From positions 26,782,501 to 26,846,500 of the forward strand of contig JAUMIR010000003.1 of NCBI GenBank assembly GCA_030847615.1: DNA of 64,000 nucleotides. Reading direction: 5' to 3'. This document shows, in pieces, positions 1 to 10,913 of this stretch; within the stretch, counting starts at the first letter, position 1; each line of letters starts with the position of its first letter. Made by a program: the position numbers and the translations under genes. Source of the DNA: Gambelia wislizenii (Eukaryota; Chordata; Lepidosauria; Squamata; Crotaphytidae). The notes under the pieces were generated by a model, which made no database searches, was not told the origin of the DNA, and was given only the letters and a program-made list of their open reading frames with translations.

Positions 1-512
1 TATTTCCAGGTTGTGATTCTTTCTGTGTTGTTGTTTCTCTTCAAGACTTGTTTGGCGTGAGTTCTCAAATAAGGCTGCAGCATTGTGGATAGTGTGTCTC
101 CATGCCTCCCGATGTGAGGCCAGGGCGGACCATTGTTGGTGATCAATTTGGCCGAGCCTGAGATGTTGTTTCAGGGAGTCCTTGTAGCACTTTTTTGGAG
201 TGCCCCTCTTACGCTGACCCATGGCGAGTTCACCACAGAGTACTATTTTTGGGAGATGATGGTCCTCCATCCTAAAAATATGCCCTGCCCAGTGCAGCTG
301 TGTTCTCAATATCATGGCCTCAATGCTGGTGATCCCTGCTTGCTCAAGGACAGCAACATTTGTCACATAGTCAGTCCAGTGTATATTTAGGATTGTGAGT
401 ATACAGCGCTGATGAAAGCGTTCGAGGAGTCGTAAGTGGTGGCGATAGGTGACCCATGTTTCAGACCCATAAAGGAGAATAGACTCTATACACAATGGCT
501 CTATACACATTG
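1..512 (-). mobile_element. Truncated non-LTR retrotransposon (copy A), C-terminal RT-protein region
   Basis: Read on the minus strand this matches copies at 24200-25578, 35025-35436 and 55501-56008. They encode the C-terminal part of a non-LTR reverse transcriptase polyprotein, with recurring words such as LYGSETW, ERFHQRC, LRWTGHVSRM and PKKRYKDSLKQ. The element's 3' end lies to the left, outside the window. Its 5' truncation is near 512, where similarity to the longest copy stops. The clade cannot be fixed by eye; I/Vingi-like or RTE-like are candidates. It is not functional. Confidence 0.75.
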
Positions 513-1215
513 ATTGACCTGTTTCTTCTGGACATGGCCCCAGATGTCACATATTTATTTTATTTTAGTCATGGTTTGCTGTCCTAGGCTAATTAGGTTT
601 TTTGCCCCCTTACCATATACTCAGCCATAATAGGCCATAATAGCATTTTCTCCTGGGTGGGAGAAAGGTGGGATATAAATAGCAAAAAAATAAATTAAAA
701 AATGCAATCCTGTGCTTGTTTTAAGTTCCCTATTACTTACTCTGAGAAAGGTGAGGAGAGGATTGAAATTCAAAAGACCAAGATTTGCCTGTAATTTTGG
801 ATGGCGATGATTTCAGTTTAGATACAGCAATTTATATATCACTTGTAAAATGCCACAGTATGTACGTACTTCTGGAATAGCAGAAAGGAGGATGTCCCAT
901 AATGTGGGAGCCACCTAGAAAAGCCTAGCTTTCAGGTCACGGGAAATGTAGGTTTCAGAACAACCAGGAAGCTGCCCTAAAATGACCTTCATGATCATAC
1001 AGAATTATGTTGGGGAAGGCCAAAAAGCCAGATTCCAAGTAGTTCAATTGTTAATTGTCATGATTAAGATATTCCTTTTTGAAACTGTAAATTGGCTGGT
1101 GGAGGCAGCTCTTGGGGCTATAAAAAACAAGTTTTATACCATTCAAAAGTGCAGGCAGAATCCCCCTTTCCCTCTCTGTCCATTCCTCAGATGTTGAAAC
1201 AGGCATAGTTCCCAC
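513..1215. other. No gene seen; possible LINE/SINE tail remnant
   Basis: This stretch is AT-rich. Positions about 645-705 hold a gggatataaatag-type phrase followed by A-rich sequence, which resembles the 3' end of a decayed retroposon. The short reading frames here show no recognisable domain. Confidence 0.4.
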
Positions 1216-1520
1216 GCTGTTGTTATTTACAGTCAAGTCAACTTCAAATTATGGCAACCCTGTGAATGATAGACCCAGAGCTTTGGTCATCAACTGACTG
1301 TTCAGGTCATGCAAACTCAGTGCTCTGGATTCAATTCATTTATAGTGCAGTCTCCCTCTTTTTCTACCACCCTCCACTCCGCCAAACATTATCTATTTTC
1401 CAAGGAGCCCATGATGTGCCCAAGGTACAACACCCTCAGTTTAGTTCCCCTATCCCTTTTATTGAGAGATTAAAGGGTTCTTGCTTTGTGCTTGTCCATC
1501 TGTAGCCAACTAGAGTTCCT
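1216..1520. repeat. Decayed retroposon fragment (LINE/SINE-derived)
   Basis: It begins with a GTTGTTATTTACAGTC phrase followed by text resembling the sequence typical of squamate retroposons (a 'gactt...atggcgaccct' motif, then a phrase like 'ttttccaaggagcccatgatgtg'). I recognise the wording as repeat-derived but cannot name the family with certainty. No intact reading frame is present. Confidence 0.35.
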
Positions 1521-1986
1521 TAGTGTTTACCATTTTAGTCACCTGAGCTCCTAAGGGTGTAAACAACAGTAATGTACATTAGGAAAAACAACAACGTTTC
1601 CCTTAATAATCTTTTTAAGCCTTGGGGTGCCTTTACACAACAGGATTTGTCACGGAAAGTTGCACATTTGTGCAATTCCGAAATAGGACCGCATAGTTTA
1701 CATGGCATTTATTACTGTGCCATTTTATCGCACGATACTTGTTTAGATGTCATTTATCCTGTTGTCAAAAATGACCCGCCATAGACTGTTTCGCACATGC
1801 TTCTGTTCCCACTGTCAAAGGTGCGCTGAGGTACTCCTATCAATCAAGCTCACATGACCTCTCCTATCCCTGTACTTCCGTTTGTTTTTCCCACCACCAG
1901 GATTCCTATTGGTCAACTACTAATTTGTTTTTTAGGTATCTCATTGGCCTAGCCATATCACCTTTGTTTGAACATCTGGATGCACA

Positions 1987-3689
1987 ATGGCGGATGATGA
2001 GATGGAGTCATTCACGATTATGGCATCCTGCTTATTTTTGTTTTCTATCAGATGCTCTACTGTGAGGGCAATAGAGGAGAACTTACGTGTCTACCTCTGT
2101 AGAAAATCAAAAAGGACTAGCAAGGTCCTGAGATTGAATCACGGTACTTGCGAAGGGTACAGAAGCAGAAAACTTCAAACTGCCTCAGAAAATGACATAA
2201 TTGCTACCTCTCAGGTTGTACCATCTATATGATCAGAGATGTTACGGTGATCTCAAAGGATAAGATTATTTTGGGAGTATCCGAGATCAAGGGAGTGGTG
2301 GGAGAAGTTCGTGATGTTGGTGTGGTCTGACCAACGTTGGTTTTCCAATTTTAGAATGGACAGAACACTCTTTATTAAACTTGTCGAGCTGCTGCGACCC
2401 CATGTACAGAAGTTAGATACTAACATGAGAAAAGCTATTCCCCCGGAAAAGCGTGTTGCAATTGCTATTTGGCTTCTCGGACATCGCTGTTCCTTTCTAA
2501 CCGCAAGTCATCTGTTTGGAGTCGGTAGAGCTAAAGTCTCAAAAATTCTTGAGGAGGTGGTTTTAACAATGGAGCATGTTTTCCTCTCTAAAGCCATGTA
2601 TCCAGGAGATCCAAATGAGGTAGGACTATGCACTTTAAAACTTGAGCAGGAAATGTCTTTGTTCCTATGATAACAATTGTGCATCTGCAACCTGAAGGAA
2701 AATCAATTTTGCGTTTTTCCCCCAATCTTAAAAAAACATTTCCTACAGGTTTTGTTTCGGAGCAGGATTTCAATTATTCCCACCTGATGATTCCATACTC
2801 GTCCATGTCTTCATTTGTATAAGTTACACAGACACCTTTTTACATTATAATCCAGTATGGATCCGTATTTATAACTGCTTGATATTTCTATAAAGCGATT
2901 TTGCTGTCAAAACTAAAATCTATATATGTATACTCATTTCTTCTTTTGGGTGCACTGTATATGACAAAAGAATAGGTATCTTCTATGTGATGGCTAATTT
3001 TTATTTCCTTTCACATTACAGATAATGGCTGGATTTAGAAAAATGGGTTACCCCCATGTTATAGCCATGCTCGATGGATGCCACATTACGATTGTCCCAC
3101 CTGTGAGACAAGGAAATAACTATATCAATAGGAAAAATAGCTACTCTGTGTTACTTCAAGGAGTTTGCGACCATAGAGGACTATTTGTGGACATGGAGAT
3201 CGGTTGGAGTGGCAAGGTGCACAATGTATGAATGCTATGTAACTCAATTTTTTTGAGGCAATGGAGGCAGAAATCTATGTGCCAAATAACCCTACCATAA
3301 CAATAAACAGTGTACAGATTCCTCCACTGGTGCTTGCCGATGGAGCATACCCCATTAGGAAGTGGCCTATGACTCCGTACAAGGTGGGACGATTAAACCC
3401 AAAGCAAGTTCTGTACAATAAAACTCATAATAAAGTTCGGAATTGTATCAAACGGTGTTTTGGGCATCTCAAAGCCAGGTGGAGGGCATTAAAAGTACCC
3501 CTTGAGGTTTCAGAACAAAACATATGTTCAGTCATAGCTGCATGTGTTATTCTGCACAATTACTGTGAAACAAGAGGAGAAATATTTAACCCTGATCGAT
3601 ACAGGTCAAGCCGTTACTTTCTGAACACCCTTGGGGCTCCACTAAAAAACTTGGAACAGAAAAAAAAGGAAGAGGGAGAAGCGGTGTGA
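1987..3689 (+). pseudogene. PIF/Harbinger transposase (DDE_Tnp_4 family), broken
   Basis: The transposase would cut and rejoin its own element in the nucleus. The first exon runs 1987-2619 in one frame, broken by TGA at 2230-2232 and 2248-2250. It contains EWWEKFV, WSDQRWFSNFRM and a helix-turn-helix-like stretch around FLTASHLFGVGRAKVSKIL. A donor GAG|GTAGGA at 2620 and an acceptor TTCACATTACAG ending at 3021 bound a 402-bp phase-0 intron. The second exon (3022-3689) has DGCHI (first catalytic Asp), GWSGKVHN, LADGAYP (second catalytic Asp) and NKVRNCIKRCFGHLKARWRAL, with a TGA at 3229-3231 and a 1-nt loss in the T-run 3248-3254. The family normally has a catalytic Glu (VER.FG); here the codon 3450-3452 is AAA, Lys. 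Length and motif order otherwise suit a full transposase, and the start ATG at 1987 fits a MADDE-type N-terminus. It cannot act by itself. Confidence 0.88.
2620..3021 (+). other. Intron of the Harbinger transposase pseudogene
   Basis: It starts with GTAGGA directly after NE and ends with TTCACATTACAG. The junction is phase 0 and joins GDPNE to IMAGFRKMGYPHV. Frames within it have stops and no domain. Confidence 0.75.
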
Positions 3690-4139
3690 AATGCATTGGC
3701 TAATTACTTCTAGGAGAAAAGACACAGATAGGTGAAAAGAGTGGTTCATGTTTAGGAGTTTTTAACTGTGTCTTGATTAAGAAAATTATGCAAGTAGTTG
3801 GCTGTTACTAACACTCTTCGTGCAGCCCAGATTTGTGCTGGATAACTTCAACAGAAAAAACATGCTTGGCTTTTTAAAAGAAAAGTGCGGTCTCCTTTCT
3901 TTCTGGGTCATAAAGTCACCTGTATACTTGTTGCAGAGTAGGCATGCATGCAGGGCTTTCCAGCAGTGTAATCAGATATGAGTATCAATGCACCAATACA
4001 TTACAAATGAACCTATTGTATCAATTGCTCCAGGTTGCAATTTTCAAAATTTAAATTTCCCAACGTGTACAAAGCTGGGCCTACACTAACCGCCAGAAGA
4101 GCAGTTTAAAGGCACTGCGCTTTTGTTGTCAGTGCTGGC
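3690..4139 (+). other. Spacer between transposase and first SANT gene
   Basis: This is the 3' flank of the transposase stop and the presumed promoter region of the next gene. No recognisable reading frame. A TTTAAAGGCACTG phrase about 30 bp upstream of the ATG at 4140 could include a weak TATA-like site, but this is not firm. Confidence 0.4.
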
Positions 4140-5621
4140 ATGGCCACTCGCAGGATGGAACCACGGCAGATCACCTATTGGAGGTCCCAGGAGACCATAT
4201 TCCTCCTAGAACACCTTGTCCAACAGGAGGGGTGTCCTAGGAGGATTATGCACTCCTCCAATAGGGTGAACCACCACTTCTTTTCTGCAGTGGCCGCCAG
4301 CCTGTGCAGGGCCGGGTATAATAGATCGGCACAGCAGTGCCGGTCTAAGTTCAAAATATTAAAGGCAAAATTTTTGAGGCCAGGGAGGCCTACGATGGGA
4401 GTCCCCCACCCCGCCGTCATCCCCCCTTTTACCCGCAGATGCACGACCTATGGGTAACTGTGGGGAGACCAAGCTGGAGGGATCACCATCCTGCCGGAAA
4501 GTTGCACATTTTTAAAACCCCTTTGGTCTCTACAGCATGATGTACAGAAGTACTAAAATTATGGTACTTGTTTTAACAGAGATGCGTGGACAAGCACGCA
4601 GGGCGGCACAGGCGGCAGACTCGTCTTCAGACGAGTCTGCCGCTGAGCAACCTGTGGAGGCTGGTCCTGCTAGGGAGGCGGAGGAGACACCACCTCAACC
4701 AGAATTCCAACCAGCACCAGGTATTGTGTTTGTCTTTTAAGAATTAACAATGCATAGGTTGGATACACGTGTCCAATGATGATGCCTTATTTAAATTAGA
4801 AAGTATACTTCTTTCTCGACACTTATTCAAGTTATCGTACGGCATGGCAAGTAAAGTAATGTTGATGTGTGAACTGTCAATGAATGATAGTGATCACTAA
4901 ATAAGTAAGCTAGAGGGGCTTAATGTAATAAGTAGAATTTTTTGCTTGGAATAGTTAGATAATCTTTTACCAAGCTGATGTTGCAGTATCACCACAAATG
5001 TCTCATCTGCAAAATGTTATTGATGTAGTGTACCAGAAAATTGTATTAGAGACTTCTTACAGTGTCAGTATAGTGAACAAGCACCTGGGTTCAATCATTA
5101 CCTGGTCCATCTATAAATCTGTACATGCTCCACTGAACTAAAACTTTTCCCAAACCAATCATAATGCATGTTTGTGTTTCATTACAGAGCAACCTGCAAG
5201 GCAGGACCTCCTGCATTTCCTAAGAGGAGAGGAGGGGCAAGAGTTCATCGCTGCTATTACTGATGCAGTCGGTATGTAATTAATTGAAATGTGACAATGT
5301 ATAATACACATTGCTTAATTGTACCAGTCAGTGTGATTCCTATTTTCATTATTGATGAGAGAAACTTTTTGGATCATGATGTGTCCTTTGCATGTTATTT
5401 TAATATAATGCAAAATAAAATGTTACAGTACATCATCAGTAACAGACCATGATGAGTAAACATTATACGTATGTGTCTGCACTGTAAAATCATAAAATGT
5501 GAGTAAACTTCTATACCATGAATAATGCTAATTTCTTTTTCAATTTACTTTCTTTACAGCACAATGTTTGGAACCACGATTTGCTGCAATTGAACAGCAG
5601 CTGTTGAACGGTGGAGTATAA
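4140..5621 (+). pseudogene. SANT/Myb-like DNA-binding protein of the Harbinger element (first copy)
   Basis: In Harbinger elements a Myb/SANT partner binds the element and helps the transposase enter the nucleus; that role is inferred here. Exon 1 (from ATG 4140 to about 4490) encodes a trihelix-type SANT domain: ITYWRSQETIFLLEHL, then VNHHFFSAVAASL and QQCRSKFKILKAKF. One T is missing from the run 4372-4376; the other frame then continues EAREAYDG and FYPQMHDLWVTVGRP, so this is a frameshift. The exon 1 donor appears decayed (GAAAGT near 4497). Exon 2 is 4580-4720 (acidic, DSSSDESAAEQ), exon 3 is 5188-5271 (DLLHFLRGEEGQEFIAAIT), exon 4 is 5560-5621 (EPRFAAIEQQLLNGG, stop TAA). Donors at 4721 and 5272 and acceptors ending at 4579, 5187 and 5559 give phase-1 introns. 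It converges on the minus-strand SANT gene, with 433 bp between the two stop codons. Confidence 0.75.
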
Positions 5622-6054
5622 TTTTTTTCTTTTTAACATTGTGCTGAGGAAAGCAATTTATTTTGGTTGCAATATATTTTTGAAAACATCTTTTCAAAAA
5701 GTTTGTAAATAGTGTACATATACAAACATATTTATTCTTCACTATATGGTGTGGACTGATATGTTTTGGGAAAAAACTAACATGCTTCACTAAGGTACAA
5801 GTTGAAAGAAAAGAACATAAGTGATAAAAGGGGTTACTACTCTAATTTTTGTACTTGTGCATTAAGGGAAAATAAAAGGTCTTTGAACAACCCCTGTCAA
5901 CATAGGTTTTTAGGGATTACTCACACTATTGAAAGCTTGGCTACTGCACATACATGCTTAAATGCTAGAGCTGTGAAAATGATTGTACAACATGGAACAT
6001 TTAATTTGGTGATTTCACTACAAGCACTCCATTAATTAATTCATATTTAAAGGC

Positions 6055-8667
6055 TCATGATATCTGTTTCCTAATTTTTCTAGTTGGGCGTGATTTTAAA
6101 AGTGGCACTGTAGCACTCTTTTCCTTACCAGCCACAGGATCTGACACCAATGTCAAACTATTTTGGGTTGCTTGCCCATTTTCTGTGTGAGGTTGTGACA
6201 CAGGCTGCTTCCTTACCACCCTACGCACTACAGATGGTCTAGATGCCATTGCTCCTAAGTATTGTACCATTTCTGAGAGCAGAGATGTCTGCTTCTCCAG
6301 ATTAGTTTGTAAGAATGAACTTGTATGTTCATACATAGCATCCTCAAATTTTTGCCTTTCTTCAGCAGCTTTTTCTAATTTATCTATCCTCTCTTGCTCT
6401 CTCCTAGATAGAGCATCCATATGAGAAAGCATTCTATTCATCAATTTTGTGGAGTGAAGCATTAATTGTTGATGTTCAGAGGCTTTCCGTTCTTTCCTTC
6501 TTTTACTTAGAGCCAGTCTTTCCCCATGTGTAAGGGAAGCCAATGAGGTAGATGTTGTTGCCTCTGCAATGAGATAAAATATAAACTTTATATTAGATAG
6601 GATCAAGAAGCTTTACCAAAAAATTCCCATACAGTGAGAGCTGACATATTTATGAGAATTAGTCTGGGAACCCACCCTCATGGATTTCACTCTGCTGGCT
6701 GCTCCAGGCTAGCTCAAACTCTGTGGACTGTCTTTCTGCTGCTATATCAAGTTCAGGATCCTGACTATCCAGCAGTAAAGAAGATGCTGATGTTGAGGCT
6801 GTTGGAACTTCTTCTAGAGTCAAAATAACTGATTCCTCTGTGTTCTTATCTGCAGCTGTCTGTGACTCTTGAAAAGGAAATAAAAATGAATTTTAATTTA
6901 TAACACTCTTATCACAGCAGGTTCAAAAGGAGAACACTGAAGCAAGACATTTCAGCATATCAAGAATTATAGGGTTAAACCAGTATCCTGCCTTCTCAGG
7001 TAATGGAAGCAAACTCAGTAGAAGAGGGATATCTGCAGGCACATGCTGCAGTTAATTTAAAACACAATACTCCAACTCGCTATGTTAATGAACACTTAAG
7101 CAGGTATAGATTTCCTCTCACCTAAGGGAATGTCCCCTTAACATATGTAAAGTAGTCATGCCCCCGATGTTTCAGGAGACTTAAAGTGAAATGCTGATGT
7201 ACAGCAATGCCCAAAGTTTTCAAATTTTTATTTTAACTATATATGTAACCATACAGGTACAGCTGCATTACTTTGAATTTGCTAGGCACAAAGGTACAGA
7301 ACGGTGATTTCTATTCAAAAACAAAAACAAAGTTAGGAACAAAAGATAGGGCTTTTAGTGCTATCTTTTATGGCCCTTTTATTGCCTTGATTGGAAGAAC
7401 TGCTGCATGGGATTGAGGCCATTTATGGGATCATGATTCGCACGTCGCAATTTCAACAGGAGAAAAAAATTTAAATGCATGCATGGTTAATATTAGTAAT
7501 GTTCCCCAAGAAATACGGTTTTGTTTTTAGAAGTCTTCCACCTAACTAAAATCTAGTACATGTTTCTCTGTCATATTGCGACAAAGACTTCCCCCCACTG
7601 TGTAAAAATGCTACTTAGAACTAGGAAATAACTGATTCTATTCAATTTTACTGTTCCTATTTACAGTAAATTAATAATACATCGCAGTCCCCTTTTTTTC
7701 TTTCTGAACATGTGTGAATCGTTAATTTAAAGGAGAGTAAGCATGGGGACTACCAACAGGGTATTACATTACCTATATTTTTTCAGCAAAAAACCCAGTT
7801 ATATACTTAATGAATACATGGATGTAATTTGAAGAAAAGTAGGAGAAAGGAAAGCCTTTCAGCACAATAAAGAAAAAACAGCAAAGCGCTCTTGTTGTCA
7901 GTAGGTTAATATCAGGAATAGGTAGGAAAGCGTTTAATTAGTATCAGAAGAAGCTTTAGTGTACTTATGAGCAAACAGGAGCAGTATTAAAATGAGGTTA
8001 TATCAACAACAATTCCTTCATTCAGGAAGTAAAATAAAATGTTGAAGCACTCTTGTTTTCAGTTTGAAGGTTAATAAAATAGGAAGTGGAAGAGAAAGTA
8101 TGCTGAGAGGAGCAGGCACTAATTTTTTTTTAACAAATAGATCTGATGAAAAGAGAGTTACCAAAACAAGTAAGCATTCCTATTTACCTACATCTTCATC
8201 AAACAAAGGAGGAGAGTTCACCTCAGTATCCCTCACAGAGCCGCCGGAGCTGGCAGAGATGCTGAGCCTTGAGCAGTCAAGGGAAAATGCTCTGTGATCT
8301 GCTGATGAGCTATGAGAAACTCAGGGGGGTTCAAACTGCAGTCCCCTGAGAATATTGCATGTAATTCAGCAAAGAAGGGCATTGTAGCCGCATCATTACT
8401 GCTTGTAGAATTGTGGTCTTTTACTTGCCTATATCTCGCCCTCAATGTTTTAGTCTTTGATCTACATTCTTCAGCAGTGTGTTCATGGCCTCACTTATGC
8501 ATCTCCTCTGCTATCTTTTCAAAAACGTCTATGTTACGATGGCTGCTTTGGAGCTGCTCCTGCACCTTCTATTCGCCCCATAAGTTGATCAAATCTAGAG
8601 TTTCCCCATGTCCCCATGCTATGCCACGACCACCCGTTTTGGTTCTGACCTGAGGTGTGGATGCCAT
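6055..8667 (-). pseudogene. Second SANT/Myb-like protein with coiled-coil tail (Harbinger-borne), broken
   Basis: This resembles vertebrate proteins annotated as Myb/SANT-like or ZSCAN29-like. Exon 1 (8667 down to 8188) starts at ATG 8667. Its SANT domain shows IAWGHGETLDLINLWGE, then SSHRNIDVFEKIAEEMHK, then HTAEECRSKTKTLRARYRQV and FFAELHAIFSGD. It is broken by TAG at 8569-8571, TGA at 8491-8493 and a frameshift between about 8290 and 8240; the true frame resumes as SPPLFDEDV before the donor at 8187. Exon 2 (6867-6676) is acidic and Ser-rich (SVILTLEEVPT, DPELDIAAERQSTEFELAW). Exon 3 (6563-6055) is a long charged helix, probably coiled coil (LTHGERLALSKRRKERKASE, MLSHMDALSRREQERIDKL), with a basic C-terminus. 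Both introns are phase 1 with good GT/AG sites. The protein differs in sequence from the plus-strand SANT protein. Confidence 0.8.
6868..8187 (-). other. Large intron of the second SANT pseudogene
   Basis: It is bounded by the donor GTAAATAGG (reading down from 8187) and an acceptor with a polypyrimidine tract TTTATTTCCTTTTCAAG ending at 6868. It is about 1.3 kb, AT-rich, and has no recognisable gene or repeat. Confidence 0.6.
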
Positions 8668-8876
8668 TGCTTCCCCTGCTAGAACACAATAGCACTCCTG
8701 AGATGCACTTTGTCTATCTATTTTTTTTTAAAAAAAGAGCAGGCAAATGGCAATAACCACTCCCCTGGCACAGCCCACCTGGCACCAATTTCCGGTTAGG
8801 GACATTGTTTTAACATGTATTGGTATACAGTTCACACAGCAAAAAAGATGGTGGATAGCACTACTTTTCAAATATA
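8668..8876. promoter_or_regulatory. Probable 5' region of the minus-strand SANT gene
   Basis: This lies between the minus-strand ATG at 8667 and the nested MITE, inside the Harbinger element. A regulatory role is inferred only from position. No clear TATA box or initiator can be assigned. Confidence 0.25.
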
Positions 8877-9368
8877 CAGTCGTCCCTTCACATTCGTGGG
8901 GGTTAGGTTCCACGGACCCCCGCGAATGTCAAAAATCCGCAATTACTGATTCCCTCCCGAGGCCCCATGGAGGCCTCCGCGGGCCTTCCCCCTCCCTCCC
9001 CGGGGCCTCGGCGGCCCTTCCCCCTCCCTCCCCAGGCCTTCACGGAGCCTTCCAAGGCTCTGTGAAGGCCTCTCCGGGCCTCCCCCTCCCTCCCCAGGCT
9101 TCACGGAGCCTTCCAAGGCTCCGTGAAGGCCTCTCCGGGCCTCCCCCTCCCACCCCGGGCCTTCACAGAGCCTTCCAAGGCTCTGTGAAGGCCTCTCCGG
9201 GCCTCCCCCCTCCCTCCCCAGGCCTTCACAGAGCCTTCCAAGGCTCCATGAAGGCCTCTCCAGGCCTCCCCCTCCCCCCTCCCACCCCAGGCCTTCACGG
9301 GGGCCCTCCCAAAACCACAAATAGTCAAAACCGTGAATGTCAGGTTCGCGAATATGGAGGGACAACTG
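8877..9368. mobile_element. Pogo/Tigger-like MITE nested in the Harbinger element
   Basis: The termini CAGTCGTCCCTTCACATTCG and CGAATATGGAGGGACAACTG are inverted repeats. They are flanked by TA on both sides (8875-8876 and 9369-9370), the Tc1/mariner/pogo target duplication. It has no transposase gene. The interior is a GC-rich minisatellite. A 266-residue open frame runs through it (8747-9547), but its Pro-rich repeats come from the minisatellite, not from a gene. Confidence 0.8.
9020..9300. repeat. GC-rich palindromic minisatellite
   Basis: About four copies of a roughly 60-bp unit are present. Each has an inverted core (GGCCTTCACGGAGCCTT and AAGGCTCCGTGAAGGCC) followed by a pyrimidine-rich spacer of the form CCCCCTCCCTCCCC. 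Units differ by a few substitutions, mostly at CpG. Every unit can form a hairpin. Confidence 0.85.
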
Positions 9369-9524
9369 TACCAGCAAAAGTAGCGACATCCCCTGGCATG
9401 CTACATTTGGGTATTTTGACTTCCCCCCTTGTGAATGAAGCGAAACTGTGGCTCAATCCGTGGGAACAATGTGCAATCTTAGCGGTATATTTAGGGGAAT
9501 ATTTTCCGTGTAAACGCACCCTTG

Positions 9525-10913
9525 GATTTTCAGGAAATTTTATATGACCAGAGAGTAATCATACAGCTTTAAAATGTTATATATATCTTTAGGTAAAACA
9601 ATATATTTATGAAGTTACATACTTCTGGAAGTTCATCATATATCATAGTTATTTCCAGTCTAGTCACATAGTACTAGCAGTACATGAACATGTACTGTTC
9701 ATGTAGTATATTTTAGTGATAAGAAACTTCAGCTTGTGCCATATTTGTAATACATGATCATCATATACACATGTAAAATTTATGAAATCTATAGTTTTAT
9801 TTTTCTTTTAAAAATGTTATTTTTTGAAAAATTCAACCTCCCTCCCATGATATTAGCATCCTTGACAGAAATTATTACTTTTGAAACATAAAATATACAC
9901 ATAACATGATACAATTATACATACAATTTTATCTGGCATAAAATACTTGGTACTCTTAATAGATGCAAACTGAATCCCCCCCCCCTTTTTTTAAATGTAA
10001 CGAACCTCTTTGGTGTTGTCAATTTATCAGGGACAGGTAAACAAAACAACAGCAACAACAATAAAACCAGAGGAACTAAGGACACATCAGTAAAACAGAG
10101 AAAATTACTTTGTCTCCTTTAGTCTTCCATAGTATCAAGCAGAAATAAAGCATTCATTCCCATAAAAATGAATTATACATAAGGCATCTAGCTTCTTACA
10201 AAGTACATAACTCAGGATGGAGCTCTACTGTACCTTAAGATACTAGGTGTAGTTAGAGAATAGGGTATTTATAAAAAACAGCAGGCAAGAAGAGAAATCT
10301 AATGTAACTTCCATGCACCAACTGATCCTTCATGGGAAATTTTCCCCAAACCTATTTTCTTTCAATTAATTTATTTCAAGTTTTGAACCCAAATGCAGGT
10401 GGTGAGAGGGACACTAATTTAAAAATGCTCTATTCAGAGACAAGAAGCAGTGGGCAGAAGGATTACATGCCCTCTAGACTTTAAATTCTGCTTTTCAGAT
10501 GCCCTCCAGCAGCCCCTGCATTAACCTGCTGAAACAAAGATGAGGTTAGGAAACCTATATTTGCCTTATAGTGTGTAGTTATGATGTGAGGCTGGTACAC
10601 CTCAATTTTGACACCTTCAGTAGGTGTTGCTGCATTTGCAGTCCTTCCCTCTGGGAAGATCATGACACCTCATAAAACAAATATAAAACAACCATAAAAA
10701 TCCATCCAAACAGTCAGATCCTAACAAGGCATGAGAGTTTTTCAGCTTAAAAGTAGCCCTTCTGCACAGACAATCACTGGGCTGAGAAATGCATGCCACA
10801 CAAAGAGTAACAGCATTAAAATCAGCTCCTAGTAATCTAATATAATTACCATGAAGAAAGTAACAAACTCCACCAAGTGGTGGAAGCAGATAGTGTAGAC
10901 TATAAGAATAATA
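9525..10913. other. AT-rich intergenic or intronic stretch, no gene seen
   Basis: I see only short homopolymer runs, such as a C9/T7 tract near 9976-9992, and small frames without domains. Confidence 0.5.

Larger units (their letters stand above)
1625..9521 (+). mobile_element. PIF/Harbinger DNA transposon carrying three decayed genes
   Basis: Left terminus GGGTGCCTTTACAC (1625-1638) and right terminus GTGTAAACGCACCC (9508-9521) are inverted repeats matching at 13 of 14 bases. The element is flanked by the 3-bp direct repeat TTG (1622-1624 and 9522-9524), the target-duplication size expected of PIF/Harbinger. Inside are a DDE_Tnp_4-type transposase, two SANT/Myb-like genes in convergent orientation, and a later pogo-like MITE (8877-9368). 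Harbinger elements typically encode a transposase plus one Myb-like partner, so a second SANT gene is unusual. Every gene carries stops or frameshifts, so the copy is dead. Direction is given by the transposase. Confidence 0.85.

Noticed and set aside
133..390. Repeated plus-strand frame beginning MLVINLAEPEM (also at 24474 and 35292, and related at 55728)
   Set aside because: It is the antisense of the LINE RT C-terminal region. The frame recurs because the LINE recurs; the minus-strand reading gives the known protein words.
3226..3257. A third intron in the transposase
   Set aside because: The 32-bp gap is too short for a spliceosomal intron, and the region fits a continuous reading with one stop codon and one lost T.
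8747..9547. Open frame of 266 codons, Pro- and Leu-rich
   Set aside because: It is produced by the GC-rich minisatellite of the nested MITE; the repetitive protein follows the DNA repeat unit and the minus strand has similar long frames.
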